The translations under genes were made by a program, and so were the position numbers. From Kiritimatiellia bacterium (GTDB lineage Bacteria; Verrucomicrobiota; Kiritimatiellia; RFP12; UBA1067), in assembly GCA_024405335.1 (NCBI GenBank), contig JAKSOX010000029.1:1-14859 (forward strand): a stretch of DNA of 14,859 nt. The letters run 5' to 3'. Of the stretch, positions 7,568-14,656 are shown in pieces; position 1 is the first letter of the stretch, and every line of letters begins with the position of its first letter. The notes beneath the pieces are model-generated. The model saw only the letters and a program-made list of their open reading frames with translations, did not search any database and had not been told where the DNA came from.

Positions 7568-8944
7568 TCATTTCATGCTGGGCAGGACGATGCCGCGGAG
7601 GATGATTTTCTGGCACAGGAGGAACACGGCGGCCGTGGGGAGCGACACGAGCACGAAGCCCGCCATCACGCACCAGGGCTGGCCGGCCATCTGCTGGCTC
7701 ATCTGGTACATCCACACGGCGATGGTCCACTTCGATTCGTTCTGGCACACGAGGAACGCCCACTCCCAGGAGTTGTAGGCGGCGATGAAGTGGTTGAGCG
7801 CGTTCACCGCGAGAATCGGCGTGGTCATCGGCAGCGTGATGGAGAAGAACGTGCGCAGCTCGCCCGCGCCGTCGATCGCCGCCGCCTCGTAGAGTTCGCG
7901 CGGGAGCGCGTCGAAGAAGCCCTTCATGATGAACACGCTCATGCCGCTCGCGACCGTGGGCAGCACGAGCGCCGCGAACGTGTTCAGGAGCCCCAGGTCG
8001 CGGATGAGCAGGAACCCCGGAATCGCCGTGACGGCCGCCGGGAACGCCATCGTCGCCAACAGGAAGAGGATGATTTTTTCCGTGCCGCGCAAATTGAAGC
8101 GCGACAGCGCGTACGCCGCGAGCGGATTCACCACGAGCGACGCCAGCACGGACAGCAGCACCAGCACCACGGTGTTCCAGAACGCGCGGCCGCGGATGAA
8201 CAGATACTGGCCCACGAGCCGGTAGTTGGCGAAGGCCCCTTCCCAGAAATCGCGCGTGCCGTGGCGGCAGAACTGCATCACCAGCGCCTCGCGCAGCCCC
8301 TCCCGGTTCTTGGCGGGCACGGTTCGGCACACGAAGTCGCCGCGCGCGAGCATGCGGTCCACGTAGGACCGCTTGAACCGGCACCAGAGGTCGTACTTCC
8401 CGTCGCCTTCGGGAGGAGTCCAGGAATCGCGGTGGACCGGCAGGCGCGATTCCGCGAGGAAGCTCGTGGTGAACGAACCGGTGAACGGCTCCACGTCGCG
8501 CGGGTCGTAGTTGCAGGTGGTGCGGTGGACGTCCCAGTTAGCGGCGCCGTCGCGGTAGGCTTCGGCCTTCGCGAGGCACGCGGCGTAGGCCGCGCGGTTG
8601 GTCATCGGGTCCAGCAGCGCGTTCGCGAAGGCGTCCACGCCCGCCCGGTCCTTCGCCACCGTCGTCCAGCCCGTCCACGTTTCCGGCGCTTCCGGGAACA
8701 CGTCGCGCGGGAAGCGCGGGAAGCAGGTGGCGACGGCGCGCATGAAGCGGTCGTTGCGGTTCCAGAACGCGCGCAGCACCGGCTCGTGGCGGGAGTAGTC
8801 GTAGTTCGTGGCGAAGCTCGAGGAGATCATCACCATGAACGGCAACGCCATCGTGACGCCGCCCAGCGCCAGCAAACCGTAGACGAACGCCAGAAAGAGG
8901 CGTCCCTTCGCCGTGCCGCGTTCGGATGGGAGGAGCACGCCCAT
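7568..8944 (-). CDS. MalG-like carbohydrate ABC transporter permease with large insert
   Basis: The product is 458 residues, against about 275-300 for typical MalG-type permeases. The first membrane segment is at about 16-42, and the core of the permease domain starts at about 254 (FWNTVVLVLLS). The cytoplasmic EAA loop that contacts the ATPase is intact at 353-371 (EAAAIDGAGELRTFFSITLP), and the C-terminal segments are complete. The extra length, about 43-250, sits between the first and second membrane segments, the side that normally faces the periplasm, and contains Cys, Trp and many charged residues but no domain I recognise. The gene begins 2 bases after the HAD gene and ends 8 bases before the BASS gene. 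No MalF-type partner, ATPase or binding protein lies in the window, so the partners must be encoded elsewhere. Function as sugar or oligosaccharide importer subunit is inferred from family. Confidence 0.88.
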   Translation of the reverse strand: MGVLLPSERGTAKGRLFLAFVYGLLALGGVTMALPFMVMISSSFATNYDYSRHEPVLRAFWNRNDRFMRAVATCFPRFPRDVFPEAPETWTGWTTVAKDRAGVDAFANALLDPMTNRAAYAACLAKAEAYRDGAANWDVHRTTCNYDPRDVEPFTGSFTTSFLAESRLPVHRDSWTPPEGDGKYDLWCRFKRSYVDRMLARGDFVCRTVPAKNREGLREALVMQFCRHGTRDFWEGAFANYRLVGQYLFIRGRAFWNTVVLVLLSVLASLVVNPLAAYALSRFNLRGTEKIILFLLATMAFPAAVTAIPGFLLIRDLGLLNTFAALVLPTVASGMSVFIMKGFFDALPRELYEAAAIDGAGELRTFFSITLPMTTPILAVNALNHFIAAYNSWEWAFLVCQNESKWTIAVWMYQMSQQMAGQPWCVMAGFVLVSLPTAAVFLLCQKIILRGIVLPSMK

Positions 8945-8946
8945 CG

Positions 8947-9882
8947 TCAGAATCCCGGCAGGGTGAGCTGTCCGGCCACGGTGACTTTGCGTCCGTGCGC
9001 GAGCGTGGGGTCGGAGGTGTCGTACACCACGAACTTGAAGCCCTGGAAGCGCTTCACGAGTTCGGCGCGGATGTAGTCCGAAACGGCCTTCACGTTGCCG
9101 GCGTCGTCGTCCGAAAAGCCCACGGACACGGGCCGGCCCAGGCCGCCCGTGCGCTGCAGCACGTGGAACACGTGCTCGACGAAATCGCGGATCGCGAATT
9201 CCTTCGCGAGCTCCGGCCGCCGCGCGCCGGACGCGTCGCACAATTTGCCGCCGAAGTCGCCGTCCTTTTCCATCCACTGGCGGAAATCGGGGTTCGTGAC
9301 GGCGTGGTAGCGGCACATCGACAGGTAGTAGTCGAGCTCTTCTTCGTCCGTGCCGAATTCCGTTTTTTGGTCGAGCCACCACCGGTAGCCGCGCAGCGAA
9401 CGCATCATTTCCGCGCGGTCTTCGGCGGTGAGGACGCGGTCGACGAAAATCTTCACCGCGTCGCGGATCGTTTCGGAAGCGTGCCCGCGGGCGGTGACGA
9501 TGGCGAAGATGCGGCCTTCGCGCAGCGTCTTCCGGAGGGTCTCGAAACTGGGGCCCGGCGTTTCGCCGGCGGCGATGCGGTCGAGCGCGGCCTGCGTGTC
9601 GCGGATGAACGAAAGGTTGCCCTCCTCGTCGGTGCAGTCCTGGAATTCGCGGAACGCCTCCGCGCGGCCGCCGGGCGGCATGCGGTAGCGCGTCTCGTCG
9701 CCGCGGACGATCGCGAAAACGCTGGTGGAAACTTCCACGGGCCGCCACGCGCCGTCCTCGCCCTTTTCCTCGAGGTGCACCTTGGTGGGCATGTGCAGGA
9801 TGTTGTCGTCCCAATCGAAGATGTAGTATTTGAAGTCGCGCGTGGCGACGTCGTAGTTCACGTCCGGACGATTCGCACCCAT
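8947..9882 (-). CDS. HAD-superfamily protein with FDWDDN motif, specific role unknown
   Basis: The product is 311 residues, has no signal peptide and is probably cytoplasmic. HAD motif I is at 22-27 (FDWDDN; D23 would be the nucleophile and D25 the acid/base), motif II is T130 in IVTARG, and motif IV is the acidic group SDDD at 257-260. Between motifs II and IV lies a long cap-like insert rich in charged and aromatic residues (about 150-245). These features support a magnesium-dependent phosphohydrolase fold; the substrate is not predictable, and the Asp-Asn after the DxD pair is unlike the common DxDGT form. The gene starts 12 bases after the flavoprotein gene, behind a weak GGTGG site, and its stop is 2 bases before the permease ATG, so it is almost surely cotranscribed with both. 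Confidence 0.85.
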   Translation of the reverse strand: MGANRPDVNYDVATRDFKYYIFDWDDNILHMPTKVHLEEKGEDGAWRPVEVSTSVFAIVRGDETRYRMPPGGRAEAFREFQDCTDEEGNLSFIRDTQAALDRIAAGETPGPSFETLRKTLREGRIFAIVTARGHASETIRDAVKIFVDRVLTAEDRAEMMRSLRGYRWWLDQKTEFGTDEEELDYYLSMCRYHAVTNPDFRQWMEKDGDFGGKLCDASGARRPELAKEFAIRDFVEHVFHVLQRTGGLGRPVSVGFSDDDAGNVKAVSDYIRAELVKRFQGFKFVVYDTSDPTLAHGRKVTVAGQLTLPGF

Positions 9883-9894
9883 GCCGCCACCGTT

Positions 9895-11751
9895 TCAGTT
9901 TTCGTTGGAATGGAGACCGCCCGAACCGGCGGAAAACACGACGTTCCCGTGGTCCGTGCCGGGCACGAGCCGCGCGCAGTTCCAGATGCACGCGCCGCAG
10001 TGGATGCACTTTTCGCGGTCGAAGCGCGGCGTGCCGCCTTCCTCTTCCGGCGGCATGAGGGCCTGCGCGGAACAGATTTCCACGCACGTGCGCTTCGTGC
10101 AGTCGGCGCACAGCTTCGGGTCGGCGAAGGACACGTGGTCGGCGAAGCCGGCGGCGGCCTGCACTTTGCCGCCCTTGAGGAGCGCGTCCTGGTGGGACAT
10201 CAGCAGTTCGCCGTCGAACGGAACGGGCGGCCACCCCTCGGCGTCCATCACCGCGTCGTGGAGCGGCAACGCCGCCTTGCGCGCGGCGGCGACGCCGGCC
10301 TCGAACTTCGCGCGGTCGAGCTTGCGGCCCTTCACGGCCTCCTCCAAATCGGGCACGCGCGCGGCGGGCGGCACGCTGCGGAACGGGAGTTTGAGCCCCA
10401 GGAAGCCGCACAGGCCTTCGCCCGCCATGCCCCAGAAGAAGCTCTTGTTGAAACCGTTGCGCGCGCCCGTCGCCTTCGCGAGGCGCCGATGGAGTTTGGA
10501 CGCTTCGCGGTCCTTCACGTAGGTGGCGGCGAGGTTTTCGCGCGTGAAGTCCTTGCCTTCGGCGGCGAGTTTCAGCACGGCCTTCGCGAGCATCACGCCG
10601 GACTCCCACGCTTCGTCCACGCCCGCGTTCGCGAGGCAGTCCGTGGTGCCGGAGCCCTCGCCGATGCGCGCGAAGCCGTCGCCCGCGAGATGCGGCGCGC
10701 CTTCGAGGCCGGATTCGAGAATGGACTTCGCGCCCCAGGAAAGGAGTTTGCCGCCCCGGAGGTGGCGCCACAGGTAGGGATGCTGCATCCAGTGCTGGAG
10801 GTAGCGGTAGGTGGTGCGCACCGGGGTGTCCTGCCAAGGCGCCGCGAAGACGCCCAGGGACGCGGTGCGGTTCGGCCCCACGTAGAAGAAGCCGAAGATT
10901 TCGGGCTCGGGGAAGCCGAGCGTGTGGATCACCGTGCCGGGCTCGAGCGTGCAGCTTTCGGGCAGTTGCACCACCGCCTTCATGCCCACGCCCCAGTCGT
11001 ACTGGCGGTGGCCTTCGGGGAGGCCGAACTTTTCGTTCAGCTTGCGCCCCACGGCGCCGACGGGGCCGTCCGCGACGACCGTGAGCGCGGCCTTGACGTC
11101 CATGCCCGGCATGTAAAGGCCTTCGACGGGCCTGCCGTTTTTGTCCACGCCCTGGTCCGCCATGCGCACGCCCACGACCTTGTCGCCTTCGAACAGCGGC
11201 TCCGCCACGGGCGAACCGGGCAACACCATCATGCCGCATTCCATCGCCTTCTGCGACGCCCATCCCATGAACGCGCCCATGTTCAGCACGTAGCCGGGTT
11301 TCTTGTCCATGAACGGCGGAATGAACGGCAGTTCGCGCGCCTGCCATTCGCCGCCCTTCATCACCAGCCCGCCGAGACGGAAGCAGAAATCGGAAAACTT
11401 CGTGCCGAGGCCGCGCTTGGAGCAGCCGAGGTGGTCGAAGAGATACGCGAGCTTCTCCTCCTTGACGGCGACGGCGTTGGGGATTTCCGCCGCGAGGTCC
11501 ACGCCCGGAAAGGACGCCTGGATCGCCTCGGCCTTCGTGACGACGCCGGAGACGCCGAAGCCGACGTCGTCCGCGCGCTCGTAGCACTGCACCTGCAGCG
11601 GGCAGCCCGGCATCGCCTTCGATTCGTACAGCGGCGAGCCGTCTTCCTTCGTCTTGGCCAGTTCCGGGCCGATGGTGAGGAGGAATCCGGCGGCGGCGGG
11701 TCCGAAACCCGTCACCACCACGTCGGTCTGCATTTCCTGCCGTTCGGTCAC
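9895..11751 (-). CDS. ETF-quinone oxidoreductase-like flavoprotein (FixC-FixX fusion)
   Basis: The product is 618 residues from the GTG at 11751. The FAD-binding motif GFGPAAAG is at 15-22, followed by the ETF-QO-type GFGVSGVVT segment (64-72), a second FAD site around VVADGP (225-230), and the conserved WGAKSILESGLEG region (339-351). The C-terminus is a FixX-like ferredoxin domain with eight cysteines: 548, 551, 556, 560 and 582, 585, 588, 592. The last ligand set (560/582/585/588) matches the single 4Fe-4S site of ETF-QO; the extra four could hold a second cluster. Known relatives pass electrons between a flavoprotein and membrane quinone. The GTG is preferred because the resulting start (MTERQEMQTDVVV) resembles ETF-QO N-termini and overlaps the previous stop by 4 bases; an ATG at 11733 is the alternative. 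No ETF alpha/beta genes are in the window, so the electron partner is unknown. Confidence 0.87.
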   Translation of the reverse strand: MTERQEMQTDVVVTGFGPAAAGFLLTIGPELAKTKEDGSPLYESKAMPGCPLQVQCYERADDVGFGVSGVVTKAEAIQASFPGVDLAAEIPNAVAVKEEKLAYLFDHLGCSKRGLGTKFSDFCFRLGGLVMKGGEWQARELPFIPPFMDKKPGYVLNMGAFMGWASQKAMECGMMVLPGSPVAEPLFEGDKVVGVRMADQGVDKNGRPVEGLYMPGMDVKAALTVVADGPVGAVGRKLNEKFGLPEGHRQYDWGVGMKAVVQLPESCTLEPGTVIHTLGFPEPEIFGFFYVGPNRTASLGVFAAPWQDTPVRTTYRYLQHWMQHPYLWRHLRGGKLLSWGAKSILESGLEGAPHLAGDGFARIGEGSGTTDCLANAGVDEAWESGVMLAKAVLKLAAEGKDFTRENLAATYVKDREASKLHRRLAKATGARNGFNKSFFWGMAGEGLCGFLGLKLPFRSVPPAARVPDLEEAVKGRKLDRAKFEAGVAAARKAALPLHDAVMDAEGWPPVPFDGELLMSHQDALLKGGKVQAAAGFADHVSFADPKLCADCTKRTCVEICSAQALMPPEEEGGTPRFDREKCIHCGACIWNCARLVPGTDHGNVVFSAGSGGLHSNEN

Positions 11752-13523
11752 TTGTTGAATCCCTTGTGGTTCATGAATTCCCAGATGCGGTTGAGCCAGG
11801 TGTAGCTGCCCGTGCCGGGCGAAGCGTTGGCCTGGAAGCAGTGGTTGCGGCCCGCGAGCGTGTGCAGGTCGCTCTGCACGCCCATGCGGCGCAGCTGCTC
11901 CCACGCCTTCACGGAGTTCATCGCCGCCCAGGCGTCCGCCTCGCCGTGCACGAACACCATCGGGCACGTGTCGGGGTCGAACGAAAACTCGGGCGCCAGG
12001 CGCGCGGAATCGTCCGTGCCGCTCGTCGTGTTCGGCACTTCGAGGCCGTCCGTGAGCGCGTACGCGGGATAAATGCCCACGGCCCACTGGACCTTGCACG
12101 GGAGCCGGTCCAGCTCGTCGATGGCGTTGTACGCGGCGTGCCGCGACGAGGTGGCGCCCATGAGCGTGAGGTGGCCGCCGGCGGAGGACCCCATGATGCC
12201 GATGCGGTTCGGGTCGAGGCCGCGTTTCGCCGCCTGGTCGCGGACGATGCGCACGGCGCGCTGGAGATCCTGCCACGCGGTGACGTGCTTCGCGAGGTTC
12301 TGCGGGCGCGGAGCGCGGTATTTGAGCGTCACCACCGTCATGCCCTTTTCGTTCAGGAAGCGGCGCGCGGGCGCGACTTCGAAGCCGTCCGGCGAATTGC
12401 CCGTGTAGCACCCGCCGGAGTAGATGATCTGGATGGCCTTCGTCTTGAGGGTTTTCGGCGCGTGCCATTCGAGGTAGGGAACGCACTGGTGCTTCTGGAA
12501 GTCGGGCGCCTTGCCCGCGGGCCACACGTCCATTTTTTCGACGGTCGCGCGCGCGTCGTCGTTCGGGAAGCGGCTCATGAGCGCGACGGCGGGGCCGAGT
12601 TTGCCGTCCGCGTTGATCTGGCGCAGGAAGCCCGTGGCGTCCTCGAACCAGTGGTCGTAGGCCGTGCCGTCGTCGCCCTTCGTGTCGTCGCCCCAGAAAC
12701 CGTGCGGGCGGTCGGCGAAAAGATGGAGTTCGGAGGGGATCTTCATCTGGCGCAGCTTGCGGAACACGTGGGTGGAGGCGAACGGGGAATATTCGTCGGC
12801 GCCGCCGTGGAACATGCACATGGGCGCCGTTTTCGCGTCGAACTTGAAGATCGAATCGAGCTTCACGTCCGGCCCGTCGCCCTGGCGCGAATTGGGGATG
12901 CCCAGGCCGTCCGTCATGCCGTAGGCGATGGCGCCGGTGATGGCGAACGCGACGTGGCACGGCACGTCGTCCAGCGCGTCCACCTTCTCGTAGGCGGGCG
13001 TGAGCGCGCTCGTGGCGAGCAGCGTCGCCAGATGCGAACCGGCGCTCATCGAGATCGTGCCGATGCGTTCGGGGTCGAAGCCGCGCTTCTGCGCCTGGGC
13101 GCGGATGAAGCGGATCGCGCGCTGGCCGTCCTCCCACGCGCTCTGGTAGAACGCGAGTCCGGCGGGCCGCGGGGTGCGGTAGACGAAATTGACGCACTGG
13201 TAGCCCTCGGCGGTGAACTTCCGGTTCCACATGTCGACGAGCCAGCAGTCGCAGCAGCACCAGTAGCCGCCGCCGGAAATGAGCACGAGGCAGGCGCCGT
13301 TGCGGTTCGTTTCCGCGGGCGGCGTGAGCCATTCCACGTACGCCGTGCGGTGTTCCTCCTTCTTGAAGCCGGGCTTGGCGGATTCGTCCGTCATCGCCGC
13401 GACCTGGGATTCCTGGAAGTGCGGCATCTTGCCTTCCGGCCAAATGAGTTCGCGCTCGCCGCGCCCGTCCGCCAACACGACCGCGGCCGCGAAGCAGGCC
13501 GCCAACAGCATCTTCAGTTTCAT
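11748..13523 (-). CDS. Secreted protein with two tandem alpha/beta-hydrolase (esterase-type) domains
   Basis: The product is 591 residues with a short signal peptide (about 1-18, LAACFAAAVVLA). Two homologous halves follow, about 60-300 and 345-590, each shaped like the acetyl-xylan or feruloyl esterase type of alpha/beta hydrolase. Half one has the oxyanion-loop motif SGGGYW (83-88), nucleophile Ser160 in SMSAG, Asp243 and His274. Half two has SGGCY (369-373), Ser447 in GSSAG, Asp530 and His561. Both triads look complete, but half one has Ser where the first Gly of GxSxG is usual. Beside the first oxyanion loop lies a C-C-C-D-C cluster (89-93). The ATG at 13523 has AAGGGA about 6 bases upstream; an ATG at 13538 is in frame but lacks such a site. 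The gene sits 11 bases after the CcdA-thioredoxin gene. Removal of acyl groups from glycans outside the cytoplasm is inferred. Confidence 0.88.
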   Translation of the reverse strand: MKLKMLLAACFAAAVVLADGRGERELIWPEGKMPHFQESQVAAMTDESAKPGFKKEEHRTAYVEWLTPPAETNRNGACLVLISGGGYWCCCDCWLVDMWNRKFTAEGYQCVNFVYRTPRPAGLAFYQSAWEDGQRAIRFIRAQAQKRGFDPERIGTISMSAGSHLATLLATSALTPAYEKVDALDDVPCHVAFAITGAIAYGMTDGLGIPNSRQGDGPDVKLDSIFKFDAKTAPMCMFHGGADEYSPFASTHVFRKLRQMKIPSELHLFADRPHGFWGDDTKGDDGTAYDHWFEDATGFLRQINADGKLGPAVALMSRFPNDDARATVEKMDVWPAGKAPDFQKHQCVPYLEWHAPKTLKTKAIQIIYSGGCYTGNSPDGFEVAPARRFLNEKGMTVVTLKYRAPRPQNLAKHVTAWQDLQRAVRIVRDQAAKRGLDPNRIGIMGSSAGGHLTLMGATSSRHAAYNAIDELDRLPCKVQWAVGIYPAYALTDGLEVPNTTSGTDDSARLAPEFSFDPDTCPMVFVHGEADAWAAMNSVKAWEQLRRMGVQSDLHTLAGRNHCFQANASPGTGSYTWLNRIWEFMNHKGFNK

Positions 13524-13534
13524 CGTTTTTCCCT

Positions 13535-14536
13535 TCATTTCACCAGTTTGAGCAGTTCTTCCTTTTCCATGTAGCCCACGGCCTGGTTCGCCACCTGGCC
13601 GTTGCGGAACACGAAGATCGCGGGGATGCTCATGATGCCGTACTTCTGGGCGAGGCCGGGCGCTTCGTCCACGTTCACCTTGCCCACCTTGAGCTCCCCG
13701 GCCCGCTCCCTGGCGACCTCTTCGACCACCGGCGCGAGCATGCGGCACGGGCCGCACCACGGCGCCCAGAAATCGACGAGCACCGTGCCCGGGTGCTTGA
13801 GCACCTCCGCTTCGAAATTCGCTTCGTTCAACGTCACTTCCATGTTTTCCCCCTTTTCCTTTTCCGAAACCGCGGACGCCGCTTCCGCCGCCGCGGACGC
13901 CGGCGGAACCGCGCGCGCGGAACCGATGAAATACCCGCCCAGCGCCACGAGAAACGCCGCCGAGAGCGCGTTGACCACGTCGTAATGGCGCTTCACCCAG
14001 GCGAAGACGGCGTTCAGCCGGTCCAGAAGCAGCGCGGACGCGACGAACGGCGCGCCCAGCCCCGCCGCGTACGCCAGCAGCATCAGCGCGCCGCGCAGGG
14101 CCCCGCCCTCGGCGGCGGCCTGCGTCAGCGCCGCGCCGAGAAACGCCCCCACGCACGGGGTGAGGTTCGCGGCGTACAGCACGCCGAAGACGAACGCCGC
14201 CCAATGACCGCGCCCGACTTCGCGCGCGCCGAGGCCCTTCAGCGGCAGGCGGAACACGCCCAGGAACGAAAGCCCCAGCGCGATCATCAGCGCGCCGGAA
14301 ACGACCGTCACCGCCGCGCGGTGCGCGGCCAGCGCGGCGCCCAGCGAACCCGCGAAGACGCCCAGCGCCACGAACACCAGCGAGAACCCGGACACGAACG
14401 CGGCGGCGCGCGAAGCCGTGCGCGCCGGTCCCCGGTTTTCCGCGGCGAAGTAGGCCACGTACGCCGGCAGCAACGGCAACACGCACGGCGACGCGAACGA
14501 AACGACGCCCTCGAGAAATGTCCACACGAACTGCAT
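13535..14536 (-). CDS. ccdA: CcdA/DsbD-type thiol transporter fused to a C-terminal thioredoxin
   Basis: The product is 333 residues. Residues 1-206 form a six-segment CcdA membrane domain with the two signature cysteines: C18 in SFASPCVLPLLPAY and C128 in NLTPCVGAFLGAA. After an Ala/Pro/Glu/Lys-rich linker (about 207-231), residues 232-333 are a full-length thioredoxin with WCGPC (260-264) and the conserved cis-proline site SIPAI (303-307). Basic residues fall after segments 1, 3 and 5, which places the N-terminus and the thioredoxin outside, as in DsbD. Such proteins carry reducing power from cytoplasmic thioredoxin across the membrane to cytochrome c or disulfide-reducing pathways. The start ATG at 14536 follows a TATAAT by 9 bases with no Shine-Dalgarno site. 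It is the first gene of the operon. An internal start may give free thioredoxin (see separate entry). Confidence 0.92.
   Translation of the reverse strand: MQFVWTFLEGVVSFASPCVLPLLPAYVAYFAAENRGPARTASRAAAFVSGFSLVFVALGVFAGSLGAALAAHRAAVTVVSGALMIALGLSFLGVFRLPLKGLGAREVGRGHWAAFVFGVLYAANLTPCVGAFLGAALTQAAAEGGALRGALMLLAYAAGLGAPFVASALLLDRLNAVFAWVKRHYDVVNALSAAFLVALGGYFIGSARAVPPASAAAEAASAVSEKEKGENMEVTLNEANFEAEVLKHPGTVLVDFWAPWCGPCRMLAPVVEEVARERAGELKVGKVNVDEAPGLAQKYGIMSIPAIFVFRNGQVANQAVGYMEKEELLKLVK
13841..13853 (-). promoter_or_regulatory. Internal ribosome binding site and ATG for a free thioredoxin
   Basis: Inside the CcdA-thioredoxin frame, an ATG at 13843 (codon 232) is exactly where a stand-alone thioredoxin would begin. 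It is preceded on the minus strand by GGGGGA at 13853-13848, 5 bases before the ATG, and by a second AGGA run further up. Translation from here would give a 102-residue thioredoxin without the membrane part. The site is seen directly; its use is inference. Confidence 0.55.
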
Positions 14537-14551
14537 ACGCCGTGAATTATA
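14537..14551 (-). promoter_or_regulatory. Extended -10 promoter of the six-gene operon
   Basis: A perfect TATAAT lies at 14551-14546 on the minus strand, preceded by TGG, so the local sequence GTGGTATAAT is identical to that in front of the giant surface protein gene. No good -35 is seen at 17 bases. A start about 7 bases beyond the -10 would fall near 14539, about 3 bases before the ATG at 14536, again with no room for a Shine-Dalgarno site. The remainder of this 120-base gap shows no clear terminator. Confidence 0.65.
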
Positions 14552-14656
14552 CCACAACACGCGCATCCGCGCCGCGCAATTCGCCGCACGAAAAGCAAGT
14601 AGGTTCCCGAAGCGATTTCGCCGCCGGGCGCACACCACCGCATTCGCCTTTCCCGT

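Noticed and set aside
8926..11805. Plus-strand open frame of 959 codons
   Set aside because: It is codon-aligned antisense to the flavoprotein and HAD genes, both of which have clear family motifs on the minus strand; the plus-strand product has none.
11766..13574. Plus-strand open frame of 602 codons opposite the tandem esterase
   Set aside because: Composition is Ala/Arg/Val/Glu-rich without motifs, and the minus strand carries two complete catalytic triads.
13841..13860. Frameshift or sequencing error joining ccdA and a separate thioredoxin gene
   Set aside because: The frame runs without a stop through the linker, the linker composition (Ala/Pro then Glu/Lys) is plausible for an interdomain segment, and the topology fits a DsbD-like fusion. 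A conventional two-gene origin cannot be excluded but needs no error.
14560..14656. Terminator for the upstream partial gene
   Set aside because: Only short weak stems are visible (for example GCGAAATCGC) and no T-tract follows.
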